Below, in pieces: positions 1 to 11,280 of a stretch of DNA of 64,000 nucleotides. Position 1 is the first letter of the stretch. Each line of letters begins with the position of its first letter. Where the stretch lies: the NCBI GenBank assembly GCA_032173965.1, contig CM063283.1:111981108-112045107 (forward strand). Direction: 5' to 3'. The DNA comes from Sitta carolinensis (lineage: Eukaryota; Chordata; Aves; Passeriformes; Sittidae). The translations under genes were made by a program, and so were the position numbers. Under the pieces are notes generated by a model. It did no database searches. It had not been told where the DNA came from and worked only from the letters and a program-made list of their open reading frames with translations.

Positions 1-2580
1 AATGTATAAAAATGGGACAGAATAATAAATCACATGTGAAAAATTTGCTTTATCAGATCAGAAAAGCTTTAATACTGTCCAAGAAGATTTCATTTTTTCC
101 TGCACACATCTGAAATGGAATCCCATCCTGTCACTGCTATCACTGTTAGCTTCCATCAAAACCTAGGCTGAGGATGGCTGGGAGCATTTGTGGACTCCCA
201 CACTCTGAACTAAACCTAAGAAAGCTCTCTCTTGGTCTTCAGCTATATGAATAACATGCACAATATGTGTAAAATTGTATTTTTTCAAATATCAAAATCA
301 GTATTTGTAATCAGCTCCTGTGCTGAGAATTTATTTCAGCATCATTTGGGAACAGTCATTCCATCTCCCAATTTCAGATACATAACGGGCCAGTTCATGG
401 TCCCATGAAAGATGATGGAAAGATTTCCCAGAAAAACAGCAAGCAGGAGATCTGATCTACAGATTTTTCCAATTAATATGTTGTTGACAAAAAAAAAGCC
501 CCTTGATTCCTCTCCCCCTTTTCACATCATGTAAAAAAAATATTACTGTAGTATTTTGATGAGATTGAACAAATTTATCAGCTGAATAAGGGACTACTCA
601 GTTTGAGAAATACAGCAAAATCTTCCCTGAGGAAACACCACAACATTCATGTTTTCCTTTGTTAAAAGATAAAAAGTTTACTCAAACTTGAGAGAGAAAA
701 GAAAAGAATTGAGAATGAAAATAAATAACACTCAAATTTTGCCTAAGGGCTTAGCTTTTCTTTAAAAAACAGAAAGCATATTTAAAAATACAAAAATATT
801 TTAAACACTGAATTTGGCAGAAGCAGGACAGTCAGAGAAAAGAGGGAGAGAGATGAGCAGAGATACATCTTCCCTCTCCTATTGCCAGATACCCACAAGA
901 CTACCTCCGTTGGTACCACTGCCAGAAACAGGGAGTCCAGCACCACACATCTGCAGGGAGAAAATGTTGGGGATCTTTGCCTGCCTCACGAGGGAATCAA
1001 AGAATGTCTCCACAGAACTCGAAGGCTGGAAGGTGTTGAAAAGAAAACAAAGAAACAAACAAACAAAAACAAAAAGAAAGAATCACAGGGTTCATTAGAA
1101 AGTCTCTTCACAGAAATCAGAAAATCATTCAAACAAGACTTCTTGAGTGAACTAAATTTCTGACAACCAACTGATTACAGTTCTGGACATAACAAGTCAT
1201 TAAACCCCCAATATTGGACATTTTTCTGTTTCTGCTCTTTTTAAAAATGATTTTACTCTTGACCACTGTCAGCACTGCTACCACCAAATCCCTTAAGCAC
1301 AGGAATAATTTTTAATTGTGGTTTCCAAACCCAAACACCAGTTTCAGGCAGAAATGCTCACCCATAATTTCTGTTTGGAAAAGGCTTTGTGGTATTAGAA
1401 CACTCAAATGTAACCTGCCTTTCACACCTTTCCATTGTTAAAAAGCAGAATTTTAAAGTCAAGATTTTCAGTTTTTCAGCACTATTGAATTCTAACGAAC
1501 TTTGAGTTCAGTGCTCCTCTCTTTCCTCTCTTTCCTCATGAAAAAATTTCATATCCAAGCACGCTCTCTTCAGCTGGTTACTGACCAGCAGCTTCTTCCT
1601 GACACTGCAGGTCCTGTTCTCCTTTGCCCTCACTGAGTGCTGCAACGTCCCTGTAATTCAGATTTGTGTGCACGCAGGTCTGACAGGCCAAGTGGTCTCA
1701 CTACACAAAGCCCAGAGCAGCCTCAGAAGCACAACAACCCTGAAGTCCTTGGAGGAAGGGAAGAACAAATGCCCTGAGTGCTCTGTTTGCCCAAAGCAGA
1801 GTCAAAGAAGCAGCTCTTCTCCTTCTCTTCTCCTTCTCTTCTCCTTCTCTCCTCTCCCTCTCCCTCTCCTCTTCCCTCTTCCTTTCCTTTCCTGCTGACA
1901 CTTCATGAAGTCAATGAAAAAAAACTCTCCTCAGGCAGTGCTGAATCATTTGTTCTGTCTGGGGAGAGCTCACTTTGTGATGTGAAGGTTGAAAATAATA
2001 ACTTTGTAGTTTTCCAATCACGTTTTCGGTTTTAGATTTTAAGGTTATACATTTTATAATTTATAAATACCAGGTTTTAATTGAATCTTCTGCCTGAATT
2101 TCCTGCCTCCAGAGGAGCAGGGTGTGTTTGGTTCTACATTCCTGGGAATATTGTAGCTAATATTTGTTCTGAAATTATCCATCCACCTCAACTTTTACTT
2201 GATGAACGGAGAATGTCCTAGAATGAACTGCCGAGGGCTTTGCCTTGGACCAGTTTTGAGAAATCTCATCAGAGCTCCAATACCTCCCTCCACACACATC
2301 CCACAACCACACTCTGGTTCTATAAGCTCTGTAAAAGCTTATGCCTTCCAGAGGAGCTAAAATCAGCATTTCCATCAGCAGAAAAGCCAAAATCCCCGCA
2401 TGGGACTGTGGTACCATCACAACCCAAATCATTCTTTCTGGAACAAAGACGGAAGATCCGTAGGAAAGAGTGGCTGGACAGGTGGAGTCTAATGCTGACA
2501 GATCACCTGCAGGCTTTATTTGAACAGATTTGTATTTATTGTCCTTGTGAAAGACAAGCAGAGGGGAAGGGGTGGTTTAC
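1..2580 (-). other. BACE2 intron 3, 5' part
   Basis: Sequence downstream of the exon 3 donor, running off the left edge. It is AT-rich with no exon-like segment on the minus strand and no recognised transposon. It contains an uninterrupted 80-nt pyrimidine tract (1814-1893) and an A-rich simple stretch at about 1044-1081. Short open frames here lack family motifs and I do not regard them as genes. Confidence 0.8.
1814..1893. repeat. 80-nt polypyrimidine tract
   Basis: Every base from 1814 to 1893 on the plus strand is C or T, in CTTCTC and CTCTCC type units. On the transcribed strand of BACE2 intron 3 it is polypurine. Mirror-symmetric tracts of this kind can form triplex DNA; that property is inferred. 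Confidence 0.9.
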
Positions 2581-2797
2581 CTTGGCTAAGGCATCGTAGG
2601 CGAGACCGAGGATCCCGTGCCATTTAACCCCTGGCAGGAAGAAGTTCTCTGACTCGAGGATGGTGGCAATGTTGATGGTGTAGCTGCCATAGAGTCCTTT
2701 GGGCATGGTGATGACATCTGTGCCCAGAATTCCTGTCCAGCTGCCTTGGCTGTACTTCACTGTGACCTCAGTCCCCTGAGACCTGTACGTGCTTGAC
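2581..2797 (-). CDS. BACE2: BACE2 exon 3 (flap region and N-lobe strands)
   Basis: This 217-bp exon completes the split codon from exon 2 and encodes 72 further residues, ending in phase 0 at AAG before donor GTAAAC (2580 downward). The acceptor is AG at 2798-2799. It begins SSTYRSQGTEVTVKYSQGSW. The tyrosine in VKYSQGSW is the substrate-covering flap tyrosine of pepsin-like proteases. SENFFLPGVKWHGILGLAY is the BACE2-type version of this segment (BACE1 differs at most of these positions), which settles the paralogue. No asparagine in the 208 visible residues sits in an N-X-S/T sequon; human BACE2, as I recall it, has one in this exon (GFNTS) where this sequence reads GLYGS. Exon 4, which should open with a PSSSLE-like motif, is not found in the remaining 2.58 kb. 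Confidence 0.95.
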
Positions 2798-4486
2798 CTT
2801 TAGAAGGAAAGGACACACAGGATGCACAGACTGTTCATTTACAATGCAAGACAACAGAATATATTTGAACTCAATTTTGCCCAGAGAGGGGAAAAAATAA
2901 TTAAATTAAGTATGCAAAATAATGTATTCATACTGCTTGTAAAATCAGGAAAGAGCAGAATTAAAAAAACCCAAAACTCAAAGCCCCGTTTTTATCCAGA
3001 AGCCATTAATAACTCAAATCTTCACAATGTGTTTTTTTAAAAAATAAATAAGCTAAGGTATTACATCACCTAGATAGGAGCAACACTGTTTTAACTGGAG
3101 AAGGAATGCATTAAATGACACTAGAAAATGGAAAGCTGATGAATTCAAATCTAAAATTGAAATGGCAAGCTAACTGAATAGCTGTAGACTAATACCTCAT
3201 TAATATTCCTAAAAGATCTGTTCTGGGTAAATTGGAATATTATTGTGAATATCAGCAATAAGACAGAGGTTTCCTAAATCTCCAGTTTGGCCTATCTGTG
3301 AGGAAGTAAGTAGACTTTGATATTATTAACAAATGATTCACTGACTTGGAAGAGGAAAGGAACCAATTTTTTCTAGACCAGGGCAGCAAAGGCAAAGGAG
3401 CAGTTAAGTATGGCAAGCAAAGAAAGGAGCTAAATCCTGTTTAAAAGGCTTAACGAAAACATTAGTAAAAGCTTCAATAGATTTTTCATTTTAAAGACCT
3501 GTAATCCATAAGTATTGTAATCATATCCCACCCACATCTTTATTGAAGAGCTACAAAAGTTCTACATCCCTCACAATTTACTTTGGATCCTCTCCTTGGC
3601 ACACAGCTTTCCCTTTTGGAGAGACGGATGACCACACTCAGTTCATCTCAAGAGACTTTTCACAGCTTCTTGGAAAGTAAATTAAGGGGGGAAAAAAAAG
3701 AAAAAAAAGGGGTAAACCAAATTTATAACAGCATCTTTACATGTGTGTAGAGCAATAGAAAGTGCAAGGGTTTATCAGGTGCAGACACTTGGATCCATCC
3801 AGCTTTAATCTAACAGCCACATGAAGTGGCTTCACAAGCCCTGTGCATGAATTTGGGGTGATTTTCATTATAATGAGGAACAGCCTTCAGATGGCAACAT
3901 GGACAAGTCCCATAATTCCATCACATTCTCCTGAGGGACACTTTGGCCATATGGACCATACAACTGACTCTTCCTAGCTGAGGAAGGGAGGGAGGCAGCT
4001 CTAATCCTAAGCAGTTCTTAACACTCCCAGGACCTAACCCTTGAAGGGTTAACACCCAAGGCAGCAGAAACACATTTCAAAATGCAGACGTTCCAGAGAT
4101 GCTGTTATTACCTGCATTTGATCAGTTCCACTGCTCCTGTGTAATTCTGTATTTGTGTGACACTCACACAAAGGAACACCTCTGCTCAGGCAGGTCTTCA
4201 GAACACCTCTGTGACACTGGCAGCACATTTTATAAATCAAAACAGAGCCTGAATAATTAGTGGCGTAAGGGAACCTGGGGGGCAGGAAATGAAAGGGACA
4301 ATAGAGGGTTCTTCATGTAGGAAACTGTCTGGCTGAGCAGCAAAAGAGGAAACATCTGAAATCAGAGAGAAAATTGAGTGCTGGGAGCATAAAGCAAAGC
4401 AAATCTGCAAATACAAGCAGTGCATGACCAGAACAGCAGCAGCACACAGCTCTTCTTCCAGAAGCAGGAAGAGCCTGATGGATTGA

Positions 4487-4650
4487 GCTGTGGACCAGGA
4501 CACAGAAAAACTGGATTCATTTACCAGCACAGCTGGTGACCTTTCCCTTCCTCATCATTTGTGCCTCAGCTTCCCCACCTGGAGAAATGGATATGAAGAC
4601 GCTCATCTCATTTGTGAAGTTCACAAACATCATATGGAAGAGAAGACTCT
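4487..4650 (+). repeat. MIR-like ancient SINE relic
   Basis: The segment around 4560-4620 reads like the classic core of MIR/CORE-SINE elements: 'gtgcctcagcttccccacct' followed by a 'gagaaatggatatgaagac' type tract. Divergence is high and no target duplication remains. An L2-type 3' end is an alternative. Confidence 0.45.
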
Positions 4651-6593
4651 CTTACTTCCTTCAAGGAGCAAAATTGGCAACATGGGAAGGGATCTTGCAG
4701 TAAATTATATTCTGTTCTGCAAAACCTCTTCCTGCCCCATCCTCTTGCAGGGAAACAGCAACTGTTTTTTTCTACCTTTCCACCTCACTGATCTAAAGGA
4801 AGAAAACTTTAGAGGTCAAAACTAGAGACTTGTTGTAATTCACAAGACTGAGTGTTTTAAAACACTGTTTGCACAGCACAGAAAAGAAAATTGCAAACAA
4901 GCTGTTTTGGCTGTGATGAGAAATGAAGAAATTCACCTCCTCCAGCAGGACAAAGTGTATCTCAGCCAGAGGGAAGGAGTAAGATTATGGTGCTGTAGTA
5001 ACCCTACTCCCTCTTCTCCATCTCCTTCCCATTCCCATCTTCTCTCCAAAGCAGCCACCAGAAATCTGGTCCTCAAACCTCAAATGGATCTCGAGCCCCA
5101 GCTGAGCAAACCAGCAATGGGGTAATTTTCTCTTGCAGAGTTAATCCACATTACCAGCACAAAGCACAGAATAAAACACAACCAAAATCTTATTTCTCTG
5201 TCACGATCCCTTTGCAGCAAGCTCAAGATGGCAACAGCAAATCCACCACATGCAGGAAGCCCAGGGTAACACCGACCTCACCACAACTTTAAGACAAAGC
5301 AAACATGAAAACACAATGGAAATTATTGATTTCTAACCAAGAAATCCCATCTAATCTGCAGGGCTTCCACAAGAAATTTATAATTCACCCCAAACCACTA
5401 CCTGTACAGTACACACAACCAGCCTCACAGGTTCACACTGCAAAAGCAGCAGTTTCTTTTGTTTGATGGTATGTAACTTACTGTATTACCTCAATTTATT
5501 GCCTATATTTCTCTTACCTCCCTGTCTCTTGGAAAGATCAACTCCTGAGCAGCTTGCTTTTGAACCTTCACATATGAGGGAGTTGTACTCTTTATTTATT
5601 TACTGAAATAAAACTGAATACTGTTCCTGAATACTGAAAGCCCTGAGCAAGTCAGATTTACATACTGCTTCAGAGCCATCACTGATCACTTGGGTTCAAG
5701 TGCAAAAATCCCTTTATATGTCTGTTTAAGTAGCTCTTTTATCATAAGTGGAGTACTCAACAAAACTACTTGTTATTTTGAACAGCACGAGAAACAAACA
5801 CCATGATTTCTTTTCAGTTCAGGACAAATCAGGTCATTTTGCAGAACCTTATGCGTTTTGGTGGCTTACAGAGCATGATTATCACAGCAAACTCAGAACT
5901 TCTCACAGCAAAGGTTTGTCAGAGCCACTCAAAAGCCCAAATTGTGAAAGAGTGCGTGGTAACAGCTTTACTCACTTTGTACAGAAAGAGCCAGATAATT
6001 GAACAGCAGGATTATATCACATAGATTATATGATACCCAACATCATTTAACAAGTTAGTTCTGGAATTGCTCCAGGAGGGCTCTTCCTGAAAAACACACT
6101 CACCAAGTCCTTTGAAGCAAAGATATTACCTTTCCCATGTACCCCCCTCAATTTCAGTCAAAGAAGAATCATGCATTCAATTTCTGATTTTGATCATCTG
6201 AATAAAATTAAACTAAGAGTGTGGCACCAGGAAATTAAGACCCATCACTCTCTCCAACACAACATGAATATTCTAATAAGCACACATCTATAACTCATAA
6301 CCCATTAATTTAACAAATTACTAATCTTTCTTTCCCCTTGTCTTCAATTTGCAGTTTAAGATGTCGGAAGCACTCCATGACAATATAGGGAAAAACTGCA
6401 GGAGTGATTACCAGATGAGAGGAAACTCCTTTATCTAATCTTAAGTGTTCCTCCTAGGAAGGAAGAAAAGTGCCCATAGGTCGTTTTTCTCATTTACACG
6501 TGGGCAAAGGTTGCTGTTGGGTAATTTTACAGATCCAGCTGATGTGATATCAATGCCCCTGTTTACCATCCCTGTGAAATCATGACAACCAAG

Positions 6594-6958
6594 TGTGCTG
6601 GTATGGGCTGGGGACAGAGTTAATTTTCTTCACAGTAGCTAGCACAGGCTGTGTTTTGGATTTGTGCTGAAAACAAGAGTTGAAATATAAAGATGTTTTT
6701 GTTATTGCTGAGCAGCTCTTGCACAGAGCCAAGGCCTTTTCTCCCTCTCACCCCACCCCACTACTGCCAGGCTTGGTGTGCACGAGAATTTGGGAGGGGA
6801 CACAGCCAGGACAGCTGACCCCACCAGGGATATCCCCCACCATGGGGTCATGCTCAGCACATACAGCTGGGGGAAGAAGGGGGAAATATTTGGGGTTGTG
6901 GTGGGGGAGTGAGTGAGTGGCTGTGTGGGGCTGAGCTGCCATCAGGGTTTAAACCACA
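6594..6958 (+). mobile_element. Solo LTR remnant of an avian endogenous retrovirus, internally shortened
   Basis: The segment opens TGTGCTGGTATGGGCTGGGG and continues with an acagagttaattttcttcac motif typical of a common avian ERV LTR. It includes the 'ggacagctgacccca' segment and ends in a GTGAGTGAGTGG block and TTTAAACCACA. The 5' and 3' portions match my memory of this LTR well, but the middle 3' third seems missing, so it is about 365 bp rather than nearly twice that. No retroviral coding sequence adjoins it, and no clear target-site duplication is seen. Confidence 0.65.
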
Positions 6959-7139
6959 ATGCCAGGGAAGGTGTTCCAACAGCTGGGAAAAGCCCATCCT
7001 AAGGCCAGTCCCAAAAAGAGACAAGCAGCAGCACTCAAGGAAGCAGAGGTGACTGGGCTCCACCTCCAGTCAGGAAAAGTCCCGAATCAAACCTCCTGGA
7101 ATCTGTTTTCACACATGTGAAGGGCAGTCAGGCAGTCAC

Positions 7140-7990
7140 AGACACTCAATGAGGAATTCCACAGGCACATCACACCTGACCAATCTCACTGCCTTCTACA
7201 TCAAGACTGGATGCACAGAGGAGGAGAAGAGTGGCTGTAGCACATCTTGGTTTCAGCCAGGCTTTGGACACCGCCTCCCATGGCATTCCCATTTGGAAGC
7301 TGAGGATGTGGGGCTGAAAAAAGCCAGCCACAGTGTGGGCTGAAGATGGGCTGCACCCCGGGGTCCAAAGGAGCCACAGACTCATCACAGGCAGAGAGCC
7401 CCAGGGGTTTTGAGTGGAGGAAAAACTGTTCCACAGCCTGGAGGAAAGGAGGCTCAGGAGAGAGGCTTTCTCATCTTTACAAGTCCCTGGCAGGAGGGTG
7501 CAGCCAGGTGAGAATCAGTCTCTTCTCCCTTGCAACAGCAACAGGACAAGAGGACACAGTGTCAAGCTGTGCTAAGATGGACACAGGAGAATTCATCATG
7601 GAAAGGCTGTTAAAGACTGAACAGGCTGCCAGAGAGCTCAGGCTGCACACAGGAGGAATTTCATCATGGAAAGGGCTGTTAAAGACTGGAACAGGCTGCC
7701 CAGAGAGGCTCAGGCTGCACACCAGGAGGAATTTCATCATGGAAAGGGCTGTTAAAGACTGGAACAGGCTGCCCAGAGAGCTCGGGCTGCACACCAGGGG
7801 GAATTTCATCATGGAAGGCTGTTAAACACTGGACGGCGCCCGAGGACTCATCCCCCTAGGGTGTCCAAAGAAGGACTGGACGTGGCACTCAGTGCTCTGG
7901 GCTGGTGACAAGGTGGGGAGCAGTCACAGGTTGGCCACCATGGTTTTGGAGGGCATTTCCAGCCTCAGTGACTCTGTGGTTCTGTGAAGG
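7140..7990 (+). mobile_element. CR1 LINE fragment (RT-region relic plus 3' end)
   Basis: Positions 7170-7320 resemble the reverse-transcriptase part of CR1 ORF2, around the 'gctttggacaccgcctccca' segment that derives from the A-F-D-T-V-S-H region. It is frameshifted and non-functional. From about 7400 the sequence follows the CR1 3' region, including the 'caacaggacaagaggacaca' segment. It ends near 7990 with a degenerate copy of the CR1 3' terminus (cagcctcagtgactctgtgg). Part of the body between RT and tail is deleted, and a 73-bp tandem array occupies 7589-7832. Confidence 0.75.
7589..7832 (+). repeat. 73-bp tandem array inside CR1 (about 3.4 copies)
   Basis: Repeat copies start at 7589, 7656, 7729 and 7801, each opening with gaatt(t)catcatggaaa and containing 'gttaaagactgg'. 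Copy lengths are 67, 73 and 72 bp plus a 32-bp partial copy. The central copies differ by only a few bases. The unit comes from the CR1 segment 'aggctgcccagagag', so the array arose by local duplication within the element. Confidence 0.9.
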
Positions 7991-8089
7991 TCTTCACCAA
8001 GAACCTACATGAAGGACAGACTGCACACTCAGATTTGCATGGGATCTCATCAAAGGCAGTGTGTGACATGCTGACTGTCACAGCCACGA

Positions 8090-8310
8090 GTTACAGTTTT
8101 GAGGTTCAGGTTGGACAACAGGAAATATTTCCTCCCCAGAGACTGTGGCAGGCACTGGAACACTCTGCCTGCACAGAACATGGATTTTTCCATCCTCAGA
8201 GATTTACTGGACTTGGCTGGGCTCAGCCATGGCTCACCTGCTCTGGTGACAGCCCCAGCTCATTTGGGATGAGTGCTAGGTGACCTACAGAGCTCTCTTG
8301 CAACAAACAT
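8090..8310 (+). mobile_element. Diverged CR1 3' fragment
   Basis: The segment resembles the CR1 tail region, with 'ggcaggcactggaacactct' and an end reading gggatgagtgctaggtgacc then acagagctctcttgcaac. It is older than the neighbouring copy and could be a separate insertion. Confidence 0.5.
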
Positions 8311-9844
8311 TTTTAAGCTATCTTCCTGATTACACTGAGGCCAGGATGCCTCCAATTTATTTATTTAAATGTAGTTAAAATATTAAAAATGGAAGAAGCA
8401 TGGTGTACCCAGGACTGTGCTAATGTTTGTATTCTGAGCACACTGCAGGACTCCATCAGTGCAACCCAAACCAGAAACTGTTGCTGCAATTGCTCTGGAC
8501 TGTAATGGCTTGATTTTGAGTAATTTTACAAAGCACCCTTAACTAACTCTTCAGGGCCTGGGCTCCAAGGTTGCATTATTAACCTTATATTAAAGTTCTC
8601 AAAACACAGTGTCCACTGAGAACACTGATCAGAGGCTGTAACCTTCACATGATTTCAGTCTGTCTCCACACACGAGCTCTGCTGTTGCTGTTTCTAATGG
8701 TTTATGTTTCTGATGAGAGAGACCTTGTCCTTCCAGTCTCAATAACATCAATTAAGAGACAAGGGAGAAAGAATGCTTGTGCTTTTAATACTTGCAATGA
8801 AGTTTTCTCTAGCCACTGCCTATGGAAGGGGATAGCTGGCTGGCATGGAAAACCCTGCAGTAGTGCAGTAATAGCTGTCAAGAGCAAATTCTGGATTTTC
8901 CAGACCTGTATCACATCAGCGTGATGTGAAATACCTCCATTAACATCTAAATATATCACAGGAGGTGAGGCTACTCTCGTAAGCAGCATGGAAATAATAG
9001 ATTTCCTTCTATTCCCAGTGCATCTTATTAGAAAAAAATTGCAAAACCCATGTTAAAACACACATGAGGTAGTGAGGAGGGTGATACTCTCCTGTTTCCC
9101 AGCACTCTGTATTTTTATCCGTATGCTTCTGCTCAAGATAGCCACTGCCTTTTGGAGAAGCTTACCTGAAATAATTGAAACTAGAGAAGAGCAGAAAGGA
9201 AGGAAGGAAAAGAGGAAGTGTGATTCAGACAGACAAAGCTTGGCCGTGATTAATGTCAGCTTAGGCTAAACACAGCAAATTTAGTGCATAACAAACACCA
9301 GAACCACCAAGTTGTATTTTATAAATAAGCAGATTCATCAGGGTCTGTCCAGATCACTGACTGATTGAGGCCTGTGGCCAAACAAAAGAACAAATTAGGT
9401 TTTGACTAAGTAATTTCGCTTCTGGATGAAATGTCAAGTAACTGATACAATTACCGGCTTTTAATTTTTTGTTTTCAAACAAAGGCAAAGCGTATTGGAA
9501 CTTTTAATTCCTTGCAAGTCTATTCAGGTAAGAAATTGGCTGAAATTGGTGTGATTTTGCAAACGATTTTCACCCTGTAATCATCTTCTCTTTTCTCCAG
9601 TTCTAATTAGTGCTGCTGATGCTCACTCAGAGCTCAGCTGCGCTGCTGTCAGTGGGGCTGTTCATGGTGTCGGGCAGGATTTTGCATCTGGCAAAGCCAA
9701 AGCTCCCACCAGGCAACCAACATCCCACTGCCATGGGATGTTGCAGGAGCCCCAGGAGCTGCCTTAGCATCCTGTCTTGCTTGGAGGAGCCAGAATCCAA
9801 AAGAACCCCCTAATTTCCAGCACGGGTGCAGAACAGGTACTTAC

Positions 9845-9933
9845 AGCTCAGGATTGAAGTAGGCTGTGACATCAGGATCAGGCACACCTGCTACAGCAAA
9901 ATTGCTGCTCCCAGTGTCAACCAGAATATTTAA
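9845..9933 (-). CDS. BACE2: BACE2 exon 2 (first catalytic aspartate motif)
   Basis: This 89-bp exon continues exon 1 in phase 0 and encodes about 29.7 residues starting LNILVDTGSSNFAVAG. The DTGSS motif is the first catalytic aspartate site of A1 aspartyl proteases; the aspartate is residue 112 of the assembled protein. The SNFAVAG segment is characteristic of the BACE pair. The following stretch, VPDPDVTAYFNPEL, matches the less conserved loop before the exon 2/3 junction. The acceptor is CAG at 9934-9936, preceded by a CCTTTGG segment and then a 43-nt T run on the coding strand. The donor is GTAAGTAC, starting at 9844. The exon ends in phase 2 and its CT joins the first G of exon 3 to make a leucine codon. 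The length matches the 89-bp second exon I recall for BACE genes. Confidence 0.95.
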
Positions 9934-9942
9934 CTGCCAAAG

Positions 9943-9943
9943 G

Positions 9944-9986
<43 letters not shown>
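9943..9986 (-). promoter_or_regulatory. 43-nt T run upstream of the exon 2 splice acceptor
   Basis: On the plus strand positions 9944-9986 are an unbroken run of 43 A. On the coding strand this is a T homopolymer ending 8 nt before the acceptor AG at 9934-9935, so it serves as the polypyrimidine tract for exon 2. A homopolymer this long is unstable on replication and hard to sequence, so its stated length may be imprecise. Confidence 0.8.
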
Positions 9987-9989
<3 letters not shown>

Positions 9990-10215
9990 AGAGAAAGGAG
10001 AAGTGATTTGCATATCCAATTAAACAAATGAACACAAGAAAAATCATTGCAGTTTTTGTCTAAACTACCATCAGTTTTAAAATCACAGTGAGCATTGCCT
10101 TGAGAAATAAATTTAGTGTCACTTTTGGGAAAGAGATGCTGCTGCAGCCCCTCCAAAACAGCTGATCATGCTGAAATACTTTAAAATAGTCCTGTTCCTG
10201 AAGGGGGAAAACCTG

Positions 10216-10328
10216 CCAAGCCCACATTTGCACAGCAGATGAATTCCTGATCAGCTCAAATTTCTTTTTGGCCCAAGCCCACATTTGAACAGGAGATGAA
10301 TTCCTGATCATCTCAAATTTCTTTTGGC
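10216..10328 (+). repeat. 57-bp tandem duplication
   Basis: Two adjacent copies at 10216-10272 and 10273-10328 share ccaagcccacatttg and agatgaattcctgatca. They differ by about three substitutions and one single-base deletion. The duplication lies about 280 bp upstream of exon 2 in intron 1. Confidence 0.9.
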
Positions 10329-10781
10329 CCAACCCATGAGTCTTGGCAACCTGTCCAGAACACTGGCTGATTTACAGACTGCTTAAAGCACTGTTTGTCT
10401 TAGAGCTTGTGAGATTTCAAGGTAAGGGCTGAGAGCAGGGCTGGACAGAAATAAGCAGAAGCTGCCTCGTGGATTGGAAAACACAGGAGCAATGCCCCGT
10501 TCATCCTGAGCAGCAGCAAGCTTCCACAGCCTTTGCCACCTTTAAAAATGAGGAGGGCAGATCTATGAACACTGTGATTGAAAGGTGGCCTGAGAGTGGG
10601 CTGCTCATTTGGTTAATTGGGAGGGAGAATTAGGCTGAAAATTGCCCCATGGACAAAATGAGAGCCCTCCTTTCCCCGTGTAGCTCAGGTAGCCAGGCTG
10701 CACGATGCAAAGCTGAGGGAAACTGCAGCCACACACACGATCACTTCTTTCAGTGAGACCTGGAATGTACATGAGGTACTG

Positions 10782-11038
10782 TCCTAGGGTAACTTTATGA
10801 TACTTGTATCCCCAGTTGTCTATCCTGTTTGTTAGATATTATGTTCTGTACCTTTAAGATTAGTTTTGAGAGCAAATCAGAGAAAACCACCAAATTTAGT
10901 TTCAAAAACTACACTCATTCCTACACATTCTGCTCCTGGTCTGTGTTGTCTGCAACATGGACAGTGAAACAAAAATCTCCTTTACTTTTAATTAATTTTA
11001 ACTAGCTAAAACAGAGAAATTCCCTAGACTGTTGCTGG

Positions 11039-11073
<35 letters not shown>

Positions 11074-11280
11074 GTGGCTTTTTTTTTTAATTTTTTTTTT
11101 TTATTATTTTTTATTTTCCTTTTTCTAGAACTATTCAATCCTACTTGAGACTGAAAACCCAGAAGAGCAGTGAGAGCTCACCTCTGGCCCACCAGGGCCT
11201 GGGCCTCAGTATTTTCCAATACCAGAAGAACTAACAAGAGACTAAACAAACCAAACTGCACTCCACAACAAAGACTTTCT
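10782..11280 (+). mobile_element. Probable LTR-derived repeat with internal T-rich tract
   Basis: It opens TGTCCTAGGGTAACTTTATG and contains 'gttctgtacctttaagatta', long T runs (11040-11072 and 11079-11112) and 'accagggcctgggcctcag'. This order matches a repeat I associate with passerine ERV LTRs. The 3' boundary is uncertain and no coding region is present. Confidence 0.45.

Larger units (their letters stand above)
2798..9844 (-). other. BACE2 intron 2
   Basis: A 7,047-bp intron between exons 2 and 3 with GTAAGT donor and AG acceptor. Recognisable content is a possible MIR-like SINE relic (about 4487-4650), an LTR remnant (6594-6958) and CR1 LINE sequence (about 7140-8310) with an internal tandem array. 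The stretches 2800-4480, 4650-6590 and 8310-9840 show only unique-looking AT-rich sequence to me. Confidence 0.85.

Noticed and set aside
1..2580. BACE2 exon 4
   Set aside because: No minus-strand segment with the expected PSSSLE/FFDSLV-type continuation and splice sites was found.
7346..7825. 159-codon plus-strand open frame with repeated peptide
   Set aside because: The repeated peptide is the translation of a tandemly duplicated CR1 segment.
7589..7832. CRISPR-like regular direct repeats
   Set aside because: Adjacent tandem copies without unique spacers, in a vertebrate genome and within a CR1 element.
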